Below, piece after piece: positions 45,394-54,175 of a DNA stretch of 64,000 nt. Position 1 is the stretch's first letter. Each line of letters begins with the position of its first letter. A model generated the notes under the pieces. That model made no database searches. It worked only from the letters and a program-made list of their open reading frames with translations, and was not told the origin of the DNA. The position numbers and the translations under genes were made by a program. Source of the DNA: DATFDN01 sp963767645 (GTDB lineage Bacteria; Pseudomonadota; Alphaproteobacteria; Acetobacterales; Acetobacteraceae); NCBI GenBank assembly GCA_963767645.1, contig CAVYEW010000018.1, positions 496,001 to 560,000 on the forward strand, read 5' to 3'.

Positions 45394-46492
45394 ATGGGAG
45401 ATTGGGTGCACCCGATGCGCGGCCCGAACCGGCTCAAGCTGGGCATCTTCTCGGCCAACGCGGATGGCGGGCTGACGCTGACCCGCGTGCCCGAGCGTTG
45501 GCGGGCGGAATGGCAGGACGTGGCGGAGGTCGCGCGGATGGCCGACCGCGCGGGACTGGAATTCTTCCTGCCGATCGCGCGCTGGAGGGGATTTGGCGGT
45601 TCGACCAATTCCCGCGAATGGTCGTTCGAGACGCTGACCGAAGCCGCCGCGCTGTCCGGCGCAACCGAGCGAATCGCGCTGTTCGCCACGGTGCATGTGC
45701 CCATGGTCCATCCGGTGTTCGCCGCCAAGGCGCTGGCGACGATCGATCATGCGAGCAACGGGCGAGCCGGACTCAATATCGTCTGTGGCTGGAACCCCGA
45801 GGAGTTCGGATGTTTCGGCCTTACGATGATCGAGGATCGCTATGCCCAGGGGCTGGAGTGGTTCGAGATCCTGACCCGCATCTACACCGAGGACGCGCCT
45901 TTCGATGTCAATGGAAAGTACTACGATCTGCGCGGCGTCTCGGGAAAACCCCGCCCCGTCCAATGTCCAAGGCCGGTGACGCTAAACGCCGGCTTCTCCG
46001 GCGCTGGGCGCGATTTCGCCGCGCGCGCGGCGGATTACCTGTTCACCACCTTCGTCGAGATCGAGGCCGGCCGCGGGCAGATCGCCGACATGCGGCGCCG
46101 CGCCGAAGCGGCGGGGCGAGAGGTGGGCGTGTACACCTGCTGTCACGTGGTCTGCCGCCCGACCCAGGCGGAGGCGGACGCCTATTACGAGGTACTACGC
46201 GGTGGAGATGGAGGATTCCGAAGGCGTGGACCACTACATGGGCAACAAGGAGAAATTCTCCGGCTCGCACGATCCCGCCGCATACCGGCTGCACCGCAAG
46301 CGCTTCGTCGGCGGCGCCGGCACCTATCCGCTGATCGGCACGCCGGATCGCATCGCCGAGGAGCTTGCGCGCATCAGCAGTGCCGGCTTTGCCGGCGTGG
46401 GCTTGTCCTTCGTGAACTACAAGGCGGAACTGCCGTATTTCATCGAGGCAGTGCTGCCGCGATTGCGCAAGCTCGGGTTACGCGGCCTCTAG
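45394..46492 (+). pseudogene. Luciferase-like flavin monooxygenase, frameshifted
   Basis: From ATG 45394 (behind GGAGAGG) the frame encodes an F420/FMN-type luciferase-like monooxygenase related to alkanesulfonate or pyrimidine (RutA) enzymes (LKLGIFSANADGGLTLTRVP, GFGGSTNSREWSFETLTEAA, IDHASNGRAGLNIVCGWNPE). At about 46191 one extra G shifts the frame; removing it joins EADAYYE to YYAVEMEDSEGVDHYMGNKE and the normal C-terminus (GTPDRIAEELARISSAGFAG) ends at 46492. It is transcribed divergently from the hydroxylase operon. It could open an oxygenated indole ring, but this is only a guess. Either the gene is newly broken or the base is a sequencing error. Confidence 0.85.
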
Positions 46493-46783
46493 CAGATCGC
46501 CCGCGCCAAGGCGGACCCGTACTGCACCACCGGGAGCCGCGCTCTCGGCAAGGAAGCACACCGCGATCGGCCCGGCATCGAACCGAACCAGCCCAAGGGT
46601 TAACGGCAGGTGCGGCTGGAACCTCGGCTCGGTGCTGTGATGGAGCCGCGTGCGGGCCAGCACGCGGGCAGGGAGCGAGTCCGCGCTCTCCCACGCCAGC
46701 CGGTCCGACAGGCACGTGCCGCAGACCTCTCGCGGCGGGTACTGCGCGGCCCCGCAGGCCGCGCAACGTTGCAGCCGGATCAT
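46478..46783 (-). CDS. Zn-ribbon/OB-fold protein, thiolase partner (DUF35)
   Basis: The 101-residue protein has an N-terminal zinc ribbon (LQRCAACGAAQYPPREVCGT, then C) and a C-terminal OB-fold (VLARTRLHHSTEPRFQPHLP, LTLGLVRFDAGP). These DUF35 proteins form complexes with thiolase-fold enzymes and channel acyl-CoA. It overlaps the thiolase gene by 4 bp and the convergent monooxygenase gene by 15 bp at its 3' end. Confidence 0.85.
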   Translation of the reverse strand: MIRLQRCAACGAAQYPPREVCGTCLSDRLAWESADSLPARVLARTRLHHSTEPRFQPHLPLTLGLVRFDAGPIAVCFLAESAAPGGAVRVRLGAGDLLEAA

Positions 46784-47901
46784 GCGCGCCCCAGCACGGC
46801 AGCGGCGGAGCACAGGCCGCGATCGTAGTTGATCATCCCGAACCCGCCGACCAGGGCGTGGTGCGCGCCTTCCACCTGCCGCCCTTCGGCTTGCCCGAGC
46901 AATTGCCGCATTGCCTCTACCAGCCCCAGATAGCCTCCGGCGGCACCCGCCTGACCCACCGACAACTGCCCGCCACCGGTGTTGTGCGGAACGCTGCCGT
47001 CCAGGGTGAAGCTGTTGCGGCGCACGAAATCCGGGCCGGCGCCCGGCGCGCACAGGCCGAGGCCCTCGAATTGCAGCATCGAGATCAGCGGGTAGTCGTC
47101 ATAGGTCTGCACGAGCCGCACATCCCCTGGCCCGATGTCCGCCTGTGCCCAGAGCGCATCGCAATCCACCGCCCAGCCGCCGCGCAGCTGCACGGGATCG
47201 TCGGGGAAGGCGTTGTGCCGCTCGATCGCGCCGAGCACGCGCAGGAAGGGCAAGCCGAGCGCCCGGGCGCGTGTCTCAGCCATCACGAGGAACCCGTCCG
47301 CTCCGGCGCAGGGCATCACGCAGTCGAACAGATGCAGCGGCTCGGCGATCGGGCGCGCGGCGAGATATTGCGCCAGGGTCAACTCGCTCCGCAGCAGCGC
47401 CAGCCCGTTATGCCGCGCGTTCGCGCGTTGAGCGACGGCGAGCTTGCCGAAATCCTCCCGCGTCGCCCCGGTCGCGCGCATATAGGCCTCGGCGATCAGG
47501 GCAAAGCTTGCATTCGGGCCGCCTGCGCCGTACGGGTACACGGTATCACGCGCGAAGCTGCTGAAGTTCGCCAGCAGATCGCGGAAGCTGGTGTCGTTGG
47601 CAGTGTCGCCTGCGATGCACGCCACCACCTCGGCATCTCCCGCCTGCACGGCGCGCGCCGCCCGCCGCAGCGCAACGCCGCCGCAGGCGCCGCCCATCGG
47701 CAGCCATTCCAGGAAGCGCGGCGATAGCCCGACATGCTGGGTGAAGGCCACCGCCGTGTCAGGAACCAGGGTGAAGCTGGAGACGCAGAGCCCGTCGAGA
47801 TCGGATTTCGCGAGGCCGCTCACGTCAAGCAGGCGCCGCAACGCGCGCGCCAAAAACCATGCGGCGCCGTGCTCCGACCGGCGGACATAAGGTTCCGTCA
47901 C
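46780..47901 (-). CDS. Thiolase-family protein (SCP2-like), probable 5' frameshift
   Basis: The frame from GTG 47901 encodes 373 residues of a non-decarboxylating thiolase of the SCP-x/lipid-transfer branch (DTAVAFTQHVGLSPRFLEWL, MGGACGGVALRRAARAVQAG with the nucleophilic Cys, SFALIAEAYMRATGATREDF, GGGQLSVGQAGAAGGYLGLV). It would cleave a beta-keto acyl-CoA. The real start is probably ATG 47965, which overlaps the Rieske beta stop as ATGA; its 14 codons (MSKTAWAVSSSGVR) lead into this frame only if the C run at 47921-47925 is one base shorter. The DUF35 partner follows with a 4-bp overlap. Confidence 0.82.
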   Translation of the reverse strand: MTEPYVRRSEHGAAWFLARALRRLLDVSGLAKSDLDGLCVSSFTLVPDTAVAFTQHVGLSPRFLEWLPMGGACGGVALRRAARAVQAGDAEVVACIAGDTANDTSFRDLLANFSSFARDTVYPYGAGGPNASFALIAEAYMRATGATREDFGKLAVAQRANARHNGLALLRSELTLAQYLAARPIAEPLHLFDCVMPCAGADGFLVMAETRARALGLPFLRVLGAIERHNAFPDDPVQLRGGWAVDCDALWAQADIGPGDVRLVQTYDDYPLISMLQFEGLGLCAPGAGPDFVRRNSFTLDGSVPHNTGGGQLSVGQAGAAGGYLGLVEAMRQLLGQAEGRQVEGAHHALVGGFGMINYDRGLCSAAAVLGRA

Positions 47902-47961
47902 CGGGCAGCACAGCGCGACGCCCCCGTACGCCCGAGGAGCTCACCGCCCAAGCGGTCTTGC

Positions 47962-48426
47962 TCATAGGAACAGTTGGATGGACGGCAGCGCGGCGTCGCA
48001 GTTCAGCAGGTTCACGCGCTTCAGGCGGATGCGGAGCGCCTGGCCCTCGCGGATCAGATGATGCAGCACTACGCCCGCATATATCTGCATCTCGTCTCCG
48101 CGCGCCTCGGCGTAGTGGAACGCAGTGCGGGTCAGCCAGCGATCCTCCTCGGCTGTCTCGATCTCGGGTGCTTGCAGGACGTGCTGACTCCAGCTTTCGG
48201 GATGCTGGGACGGCGGCCGGCGGCGCAGGCGTTCGATGCGCAGGCGAAGCAGCAGCCTGTCCTCGTAGGCGAGCGAGGTGTGCATCTCCGCATCCGGCTG
48301 GTCGCGCGTCAGCGGCACCCAATAAAACCCGTCCTCGGTGAACAGGTCGTACCACTCGTCCCACCGCTTCTCGTCCAGAAGCCGCGCCTCCCGATAAATG
48401 AAACGGGCTACGTCCGGTGGGCTCAT
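47962..48426 (-). CDS. Rieske aromatic oxygenase, beta (small) subunit
   Basis: The 154-residue protein is the cone-shaped structural subunit of a two-component ring-hydroxylating oxygenase (FIYREARLLDEKRWDEWYDL, FTEDGFYWVPLTRDQPDAEM, SWSQHVLQAPEIETAEEDRW, TRTAFHYAEARGDEMQIYAG). It carries no cofactor but builds the alpha3beta3 hexamer. It overlaps both the alpha-subunit gene and the probable thiolase start by 4 bp. Confidence 0.9.
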   Translation of the reverse strand: MSPPDVARFIYREARLLDEKRWDEWYDLFTEDGFYWVPLTRDQPDAEMHTSLAYEDRLLLRLRIERLRRRPPSQHPESWSQHVLQAPEIETAEEDRWLTRTAFHYAEARGDEMQIYAGVVLHHLIREGQALRIRLKRVNLLNCDAALPSIQLFL

Positions 48427-49730
48427 GCCGCGCCCATGAACCTGGTCCAGGCGCGGAACTGGTTGCGCATGGAGATCTCGCTGGTGCCGTTCACGGTCAG
48501 GTCATGCGCCTCCGCCTCCTCAGGGTGCCAGTTGCGGTGCAAGCTGATCCATTCGTTGCCGCGGGCGGCCAATCCCTCCTGAATCAGTCGGTAGCAGTGC
48601 AGGTCGTCATGGCCCACGACGGACATCGGCGAGTTTATCAGCCGCGTATAGGTGACGTTGCGTTTGAAGAAGATGTCCGGCGCGCCCTTCAGGCGGAAGC
48701 TCCAGCTTTCGATCAGCGTCCTATCCGCCGCGATCGGCCGTACCACCCGGATCGTCTGGATCGCGCCCTTGATGGTGAGGCTCGGGTAATAGACCGTGTT
48801 GTGGCGCACCGTGCCCAGGATGTCCTTGGCCTTCTCCTCCCCGTACGCCGCCTTCATCGCGGCCTCGTACTCCGGCACCGCCGAATACGAGGAATGGATG
48901 GAGAAATGCACCCCGGAATAGGAATGTCCGTTGTCGAACACCCGCACGCCCATTTTGTCGAAGAAATCGTAGCTCCCCGCGAACGGCACCAGCTGCTCGA
49001 TCGCCATCGGCTTCGGCGCGTCGGCCGGCTTGTCCGCCCACAGCTCCTTGGCCGTGCCGGCCGAGGATTCATGCGCCGCCATCGGGTGCATCGTGTCGTT
49101 CAGGTTCTCGACGAACATCTTCCAGTTGCAGTTGTGCATATAACGCAGCACGCCGCCGGCGATCTCCATCTCGCCCTCGGGCGAGCGGTCCACCATGTAG
49201 TCGATCGAGGACAGCGATTTGCCGAAATACTCCCGCAAGCTCGGCCCATCATCGGCAAGACGCGCGAAAACGAAGCCGCGGTAGATCTCGGTTTCGACCG
49301 GGCGCAGCCCGCGCGCGGCCTCGCATTCCGCGAAATTCGTGCCCTCATATCCCTGGCGCATCGGGATGGCGGCGATGGAGCCGTCGGTGCGATAGCTCCA
49401 ATTGTGATAAGGACAGCGCAGGAAGCGCCCGGCTCTGCCCGATCGATCCGAGACAAGTTTCGCGCCCTTGTGCGCACAGCGATTGCGCAGCACGCGCACG
49501 CCGCCGTCGGACTGGCGGATCATCAGCACCGGCTCGATGCCGATGTCGCAGGTGACGTAGTCGCTCGGGTTGGGCACCTGGCTCGTATGCCCGACATAGA
49601 TCCAGGTGCGTGCCCAGAGCCGCTCCATTTCCAGGCGGAAGATCTCGGGATCGGTGTACACGTCCCGATGCACCGCGTCCTCGCGCACCAGGGCGCGGAT
49701 CGCCGCCGGGTCCTCGCGATAGCGGTTCAT
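48423..49730 (-). CDS. Rieske aromatic oxygenase, alpha (catalytic) subunit
   Basis: The 435-residue protein has an N-terminal Rieske 2Fe-2S domain bound by Cys85, His87, Cys106 and His109 (CAHKG and CPYHNW). The C-terminal mononuclear iron site is DTMHPMAAH, with two histidines and a bridging aspartate. It adds molecular oxygen to an aromatic ring. Overall form fits the anthranilate/benzoate and indole-acetate dioxygenase branches. No ferredoxin or reductase gene is next to it, so electrons must come from a gene outside the window. It is coupled to the beta subunit and to the IOR beta gene by 4-bp overlaps. Confidence 0.92.
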   Translation of the reverse strand: MNRYREDPAAIRALVREDAVHRDVYTDPEIFRLEMERLWARTWIYVGHTSQVPNPSDYVTCDIGIEPVLMIRQSDGGVRVLRNRCAHKGAKLVSDRSGRAGRFLRCPYHNWSYRTDGSIAAIPMRQGYEGTNFAECEAARGLRPVETEIYRGFVFARLADDGPSLREYFGKSLSSIDYMVDRSPEGEMEIAGGVLRYMHNCNWKMFVENLNDTMHPMAAHESSAGTAKELWADKPADAPKPMAIEQLVPFAGSYDFFDKMGVRVFDNGHSYSGVHFSIHSSYSAVPEYEAAMKAAYGEEKAKDILGTVRHNTVYYPSLTIKGAIQTIRVVRPIAADRTLIESWSFRLKGAPDIFFKRNVTYTRLINSPMSVVGHDDLHCYRLIQEGLAARGNEWISLHRNWHPEEAEAHDLTVNGTSEISMRNQFRAWTRFMGAA

Positions 49731-51166
49731 GCTGCCTCCAGCGCCTTGGCCAGCGCCTGCCCGCTCTCATCCTCCAGCGCCGCTGCGCGCAGCGAGGCCA
49801 GACGCGCCGGCGCGTGCGCCTCGCCCGCAAGCCGGTCGGCCTCCGCCATGAGACGCTGGAAATTGGTCCGGCCGCGCGCGTGGGTCTCGCCGTAGCCCTT
49901 CACCAAGCGTTGGCAGCGCGCGACCTCCAGCGCGAGATCCGGGTCGCGCCCTGCCAGCGCACCGATACGCGCCAGCCAGTCCTCGATGCGCGCCTGTTCT
50001 TCGGCATAGCGGAGGGTGCGGTGCCGAAACCGGCGCAGCGCGGCGAGGCTCCGCAGCAGCAGGAAGCCGGAAATCGAGGTGGTCTCGATGTGCCGGCCGC
50101 GTGTGGTCAGCCGTTCCAGCACGCGGCGCGGTGCGCCCGAGCGCAGCAGCCAGCGTCCGACGCCGGCGGGCAGCGTGTCGGCGATCTCTTGGACGCGCGG
50201 GTGCATGAATTCGGTGATCCGCAGCACCTGCTCCGGCCTCGCCCGCACCTCCGCACGTACGCGCGCGAAGCGGGCAGGGCGGGTCTTCAGCTCGGCGACG
50301 CGGATCGTGTCCTCGTAGCTCATCCACAGCGCGAGGTGGCGGGCAGTCTCGGCGAGCAGCACGCCGTCCAGGCGCAGGCGCTCCAGGCGCTCGCGGTAGA
50401 GGCTTGCGTAGGCGTCGTCCTGATACTCGGTGAGGCGGCGGATGCCTTCCTGGACGATGGCGTTGGCTTCTTCCTGTCTCCGTCGGCGGGAGAAATCGAG
50501 TGGCGTCGCTGGCGCTGCCGCGGCGTCGAACCCGGCCGCGAATCCCGCCAAACTCGCCTTCACGCCCACACCAGCCCGGCGGATCGCCGCCTCAAACGAG
50601 GCGCGCAGGATCGGCAGGGCGCCCGAGCCGGCGGCGGCGCCGAGCAGCACGGCGCTGAGATGCGCGCCGGCCGCCTCGGCAAGGGCCTGCATGTCCGCAT
50701 CGACCACGCGCCGCGCCGCCGACCGGCAGGATTCCAGCAGCGCCGTTGCGTCAACGCGGCCATCACCCATCGCGATCTTCTCGGTCATCGCGAAGACCCG
50801 GTGGGTGGAGAAGACGAAGGTGCTCCGCTCCGGCGTCACCAGCCCGCGCTGGACCGCGCGGCCGGCCTCCATCAGTTCCGACGCGATCACTAGATCGACG
50901 TCGCCCGGCGCCGGCATCAGCGCCAGCACCGGCTCCTGGCCGGCGGCCCGCGCCTCGGCGGCGGGAAAGAACTCCAGGTAATAGATTGTTGCGCCAGTGC
51001 GCTGCGCCACGCCGGGGACCGAGGTGGATTGCGCGACGAAGCCGCTCGCCTCCGCCGCGTCCACCAGCCAGTCGGCCAATACGCCGCCGCCCTCGCCGCC
51101 CATCGCCAGGATCGCGACCGTGATCGCGCGCGTGGCGGTCTCGGGCTGCAGCGGGGCTTCAGGCAT
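49727..51166 (-). CDS. Indolepyruvate:ferredoxin oxidoreductase beta subunit-like, with C-terminal extension
   Basis: The 479-residue protein has the gamma-type ketoacid oxidoreductase domain in its first 200 residues (ITVAILAMGGEGGGVLADWL, STSVPGVAQRTGATIYYLEF, DLVIASELMEAGRAVQRGLV). The rest is a helical DUF6537-type extension (VQEGIRRLTEYQDDAYASLY, RCQRLVKGYGETHARGRTNF). IOR converts arylpyruvate or the reverse with CoA and ferredoxin. The gene overlaps the alpha-subunit gene by 8 bp and the Rieske alpha gene by 4 bp. The link of IOR with a Rieske oxygenase points to an indole or arylacetyl-CoA pathway. Confidence 0.88.
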   Translation of the reverse strand: MPEAPLQPETATRAITVAILAMGGEGGGVLADWLVDAAEASGFVAQSTSVPGVAQRTGATIYYLEFFPAAEARAAGQEPVLALMPAPGDVDLVIASELMEAGRAVQRGLVTPERSTFVFSTHRVFAMTEKIAMGDGRVDATALLESCRSAARRVVDADMQALAEAAGAHLSAVLLGAAAGSGALPILRASFEAAIRRAGVGVKASLAGFAAGFDAAAAPATPLDFSRRRRQEEANAIVQEGIRRLTEYQDDAYASLYRERLERLRLDGVLLAETARHLALWMSYEDTIRVAELKTRPARFARVRAEVRARPEQVLRITEFMHPRVQEIADTLPAGVGRWLLRSGAPRRVLERLTTRGRHIETTSISGFLLLRSLAALRRFRHRTLRYAEEQARIEDWLARIGALAGRDPDLALEVARCQRLVKGYGETHARGRTNFQRLMAEADRLAGEAHAPARLASLRAAALEDESGQALAKALEAA

Positions 51167-53270
51167 GGGCCGGTCCGTTGAACCAGCCGATCACCGCACC
51201 GGCGAGCCGTGCGCGCCAGCGGTCCCAGCGTCCGGGGTTGGTGATGATCCGGGCGCGGTAGAAGGACGGGCACAGCACCGCGGCATCCGCCACTTCCCCG
51301 CACAGGCCGCAGCCGACGCAGCTTTCCTGTACCGCGGCGATCGGGTCCTGGCGCAACGGGTCCGGATTCGGCTTGATCGTCAGCGACGGGCAGCCCGAGA
51401 GGCGGATGCAGGAATGGTCGCCCGTGCAGGTATCGGCATCCACCCCGAAGCGCTCGCGCACGACGCGCTTGCCTTCCTTCGCCGCTTTCTCCCGCTGCGG
51501 CCGTTCCCGGCGCTGGCGGTTCAGCATGCATTCCGAGGCGGCGATGATGACCTTGGGGCCTTTCTCACGGGTCGTCAGCGCCTCTCTCAGCACGTCGCGC
51601 ATCCGCGCCAGATCGTAGGTGCGCGTGACCTCGCGCACCCATTTCACGCCGACCCCGCGCACCGCGCGCGCGATCGGGTTGCCGGTCGCGCGCCGGCTGG
51701 GCGCGCGGGAGGAGAGGATGTCCTGACCCCCGGTAGCGGCGGAATAGTAGTTGTCCACCACCACAAGCACGTTGTCGGTCTTGTTGAACACCGCGTTGCC
51801 GACCGAGGACGCCAGCCCGTTGTGCCAGAACCCGCCATCGCCCATCACGCTGATGGTGCGCCTGCCGGCGTCCTTGGCGTTCAGCGCCGCCGCGCCGGCC
51901 CAGCCGAGCCCGTAGCCCATCGTCGTCGCGCCGATGTTGAACGGCGGCAGGATGGAGAACAGATGGCAGCCGATGTCGCAGCTAACGTGGTGCGGGCCGA
52001 GCTCGCGCTCGACCAGCTTCATTGCGGTGAAGATCGGTCGCTCGGGGCAGCCGGTGCAGAAGCTGGGCGGGCGAGGGTGGACGTGCTTCTCCAGCCCGGG
52101 CGGCTGCGTCGGCGCGGGCTGCACGGTGTTCGGCCGCAGCGCGGGGAGGTAGCGTCCGACGAACGCCTCCAGCCCGGCGCGCAGCACGCTGGCGGTATAT
52201 TCGCCCGCCATCGTCAGCATGTCCTTGCCATGCACGCGGGTCTGGATGTCGGCCTTGCGCAGGATCGCGTTCACCGCCTGCTCCAGGAACTCGGGCTGGC
52301 CTTCCTCCACCATCAGCACCGCCCGCTTTCCGGCGCAGAAGCGCGTCACCTCCTCGTCCACCAGCGGATAGGTGACGTTCAGCACATAGAGCGGGATGCG
52401 GCTGTTGCCGAACGCATCGGACAGGCCCATCAGCTGCAGGGTGCGGATCAGGCCGTTGTACATTCCGCCCTGCAGGATGATGCCGACATCCTGCGTGCCG
52501 TCCGCGAACACCTCGTTCAGCCCGCGCTCGGCGATGAACCGGCGCGCGGCGGGCAGGCGGTCGCGGATCTTCTCCTGCTCCTGCGCGTAGCTCGCCGGCG
52601 GCAGCACGATCCGGCTCGCGTCACGGCGCGGCGCCTCCATCGCGTCCTTCAGGCCGAATTCCGACCGCACATTGTCCTTGGCGATAAAGCGGCCATGCAC
52701 ATGGCAGGCACGGATGCGCAACTCCAGCATGACCGGCGTGCGCGATGCCTCGGACAGCGCGAATCCCTCCTCTACCATGCGTACGATGCTGGGCAGGTTG
52801 GGGCGCGGATCGAGCAGCCAGATCTGCGACTTCATCGCAAAGGCATGGGTGCGCTCCTGCATGATGGAGCTGCCTTCGCCGTAATCCTCGCCGATCACGA
52901 TCAGCGCGCCGCCGGTGACGCCGCCCGAGGCGAGGTTGGAGAGCGCGTCGGAGGCGACGTTGGTGCCGGCCGTGGATTTCCACGTCACCGCGCCGCGCAG
53001 CGGATAGTTGACCGAAGCGGCGAGCGTGGCCGCCGCCGCCGCTTCGCTGGCCGAGGCTTCGAAATGCACGCCGAGTTCGTCGAGTATGTCCTCGGCATCC
53101 GCCAGCACGTCCATCAGGTGCGAAATGGGCGCCCCCTGGTAGCCGGCGACGTAAGAGACGCCTGATTGCAGCAGCGCCTTGGTGACGGCGAGGATGCCCT
53201 CGCCCCGGAACTCCTGCCCGGCGCCGAGGCGGAGCGTCTCGACCTCTTTCTTGAAGGATCGTTCGGTCAT
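51159..53270 (-). CDS. iorA: Indolepyruvate:ferredoxin oxidoreductase alpha subunit
   Basis: The 703-residue protein has the pyrimidine-binding domain first (GNEA-like ALLQSGVSYVAGYQGAPISH), a central transketolase C-like domain (GIILQGGMYNGLIRTLQLMG), then the ThDP domain (FCTGCPERPIFTAMKL, SCDIGCHLFSILPPFN, SVMGDGGFWHNGLASSVGNA). A C-terminal 2(4Fe-4S) ferredoxin module ends it (DTCTGDHSCIRLSGCPSL and ESCVGCGLCGEV, then CPSF). It oxidises an arylpyruvate to aryl-acetyl-CoA in the cytosol. Its stop overlaps the beta subunit start. The cyclase gene stop lies immediately upstream of its ATG. Confidence 0.92.
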   Translation of the reverse strand: MTERSFKKEVETLRLGAGQEFRGEGILAVTKALLQSGVSYVAGYQGAPISHLMDVLADAEDILDELGVHFEASASEAAAAATLAASVNYPLRGAVTWKSTAGTNVASDALSNLASGGVTGGALIVIGEDYGEGSSIMQERTHAFAMKSQIWLLDPRPNLPSIVRMVEEGFALSEASRTPVMLELRIRACHVHGRFIAKDNVRSEFGLKDAMEAPRRDASRIVLPPASYAQEQEKIRDRLPAARRFIAERGLNEVFADGTQDVGIILQGGMYNGLIRTLQLMGLSDAFGNSRIPLYVLNVTYPLVDEEVTRFCAGKRAVLMVEEGQPEFLEQAVNAILRKADIQTRVHGKDMLTMAGEYTASVLRAGLEAFVGRYLPALRPNTVQPAPTQPPGLEKHVHPRPPSFCTGCPERPIFTAMKLVERELGPHHVSCDIGCHLFSILPPFNIGATTMGYGLGWAGAAALNAKDAGRRTISVMGDGGFWHNGLASSVGNAVFNKTDNVLVVVDNYYSAATGGQDILSSRAPSRRATGNPIARAVRGVGVKWVREVTRTYDLARMRDVLREALTTREKGPKVIIAASECMLNRQRRERPQREKAAKEGKRVVRERFGVDADTCTGDHSCIRLSGCPSLTIKPNPDPLRQDPIAAVQESCVGCGLCGEVADAAVLCPSFYRARIITNPGRWDRWRARLAGAVIGWFNGPAHA

Positions 53271-54053
53271 TTACCGTGCAACCAATGCCAGAACGCGGCA
53301 CGGGCTGCCGGTGCCGCCGGCGATCTTCAGCGGCGCGGTGATCAGGATCGCGCCCTTGGGCGGCAGCTTGTCGAGGTTGGTCAGGCTCGCCAGCCCGAAC
53401 TTGTTCGCGCCGTGCATCCCGGCGTGGCACGGGAAGGGCGGGTCGAAGCGGAAGGCCTGGCCGGCGTCGGTGCCGACGCATTCCGTGCCGTAGCCGATCA
53501 CGTCGCGCTGCTGCACCAGGAACGTCACCGCCTCTGGGGAGGGGCCCGGCGAGTGCGCGCCGTTCGCGTCGGCGTTCAGGAAGGCGGAAGGGTCGGTGCG
53601 ACGCGACCACCCGCTGCGCAGCAGGACCCAGCTCCCCGCCTCGATGCGGCCATGCCGCGCCTCCCAGTCCTGGATATGCGCCGGGGTTAGCAGGAAGTCC
53701 GCATCGGCCTCGCAGGCCGTGGTGCAGTCGATCACGCTGGCCGGAGCCACGAAGCGGCGCGGCGGGATGGTGTCGAGCGCGTTCTCCGGCAGATCCTTGC
53801 CGGTGATCCAATGCACCGGCGCGTCGAAATGCGTGCCGGTGTGTTCGCCGAGCGCGATATTGTTCCACGCCCAGGCCGGGCCACGGCTGTCGTAGTCGGA
53901 GATACGCTCGATGCGGAACGGCGCGGACTGGCCGAATTCTGGCGGCAGGCTGATGACCGGCGTGGCCGGCTCGAGCGGGTGCGCCAGGTCGACCACGTCC
54001 ACCGCACCCGAGGCGAGTGCCTCCGTCAGCCCCGCCAAGATGCTTGTTCCCAC
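53271..54053 (-). CDS. Cyclase-family metal hydrolase (isatin hydrolase/kynurenine formamidase type)
   Basis: The 260-residue protein belongs to the cyclase fold (PF04199) with the metal motif HTGTHFDAPVHW and a second histidine/glutamate segment (GMHGANKFGLASLTNLDKLP). Relatives hydrolyse N-formylkynurenine or isatin. In a cluster with IOR, a Rieske oxygenase and an anthraniloyl-CoA-type hydroxylase, isatin to isatinate hydrolysis fits well. The start is GTG 54053. It appears to be the first gene of the operon running to 46478. Confidence 0.87.
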   Translation of the reverse strand: MGTSILAGLTEALASGAVDVVDLAHPLEPATPVISLPPEFGQSAPFRIERISDYDSRGPAWAWNNIALGEHTGTHFDAPVHWITGKDLPENALDTIPPRRFVAPASVIDCTTACEADADFLLTPAHIQDWEARHGRIEAGSWVLLRSGWSRRTDPSAFLNADANGAHSPGPSPEAVTFLVQQRDVIGYGTECVGTDAGQAFRFDPPFPCHAGMHGANKFGLASLTNLDKLPPKGAILITAPLKIAGGTGSPCRVLALVAR

Positions 54054-54175
54054 CGCACCCCTCCGCCGTCAGGCCAGGCAACGAGCTTAGACCCGATTAC
54101 CTTACCCCCTCAACTTTCTCGCCGCCGCCTATCGGCTAATCTCCGGAAGGCGGAAGCGGATTGGAGAAGGTGGAC

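Noticed and set aside
46202..46492. Independent small gene at the end of the luciferase-like gene
   Set aside because: Its residues are the normal C-terminus of the upstream monooxygenase read in the other frame after one extra base.
50997..53165. 722-codon open frame on the plus strand opposite the IOR alpha gene
   Set aside because: It is a shadow frame typical of high-GC DNA. The composition is His/Arg/Gly-rich with no domain, and the minus-strand IOR protein is clear.
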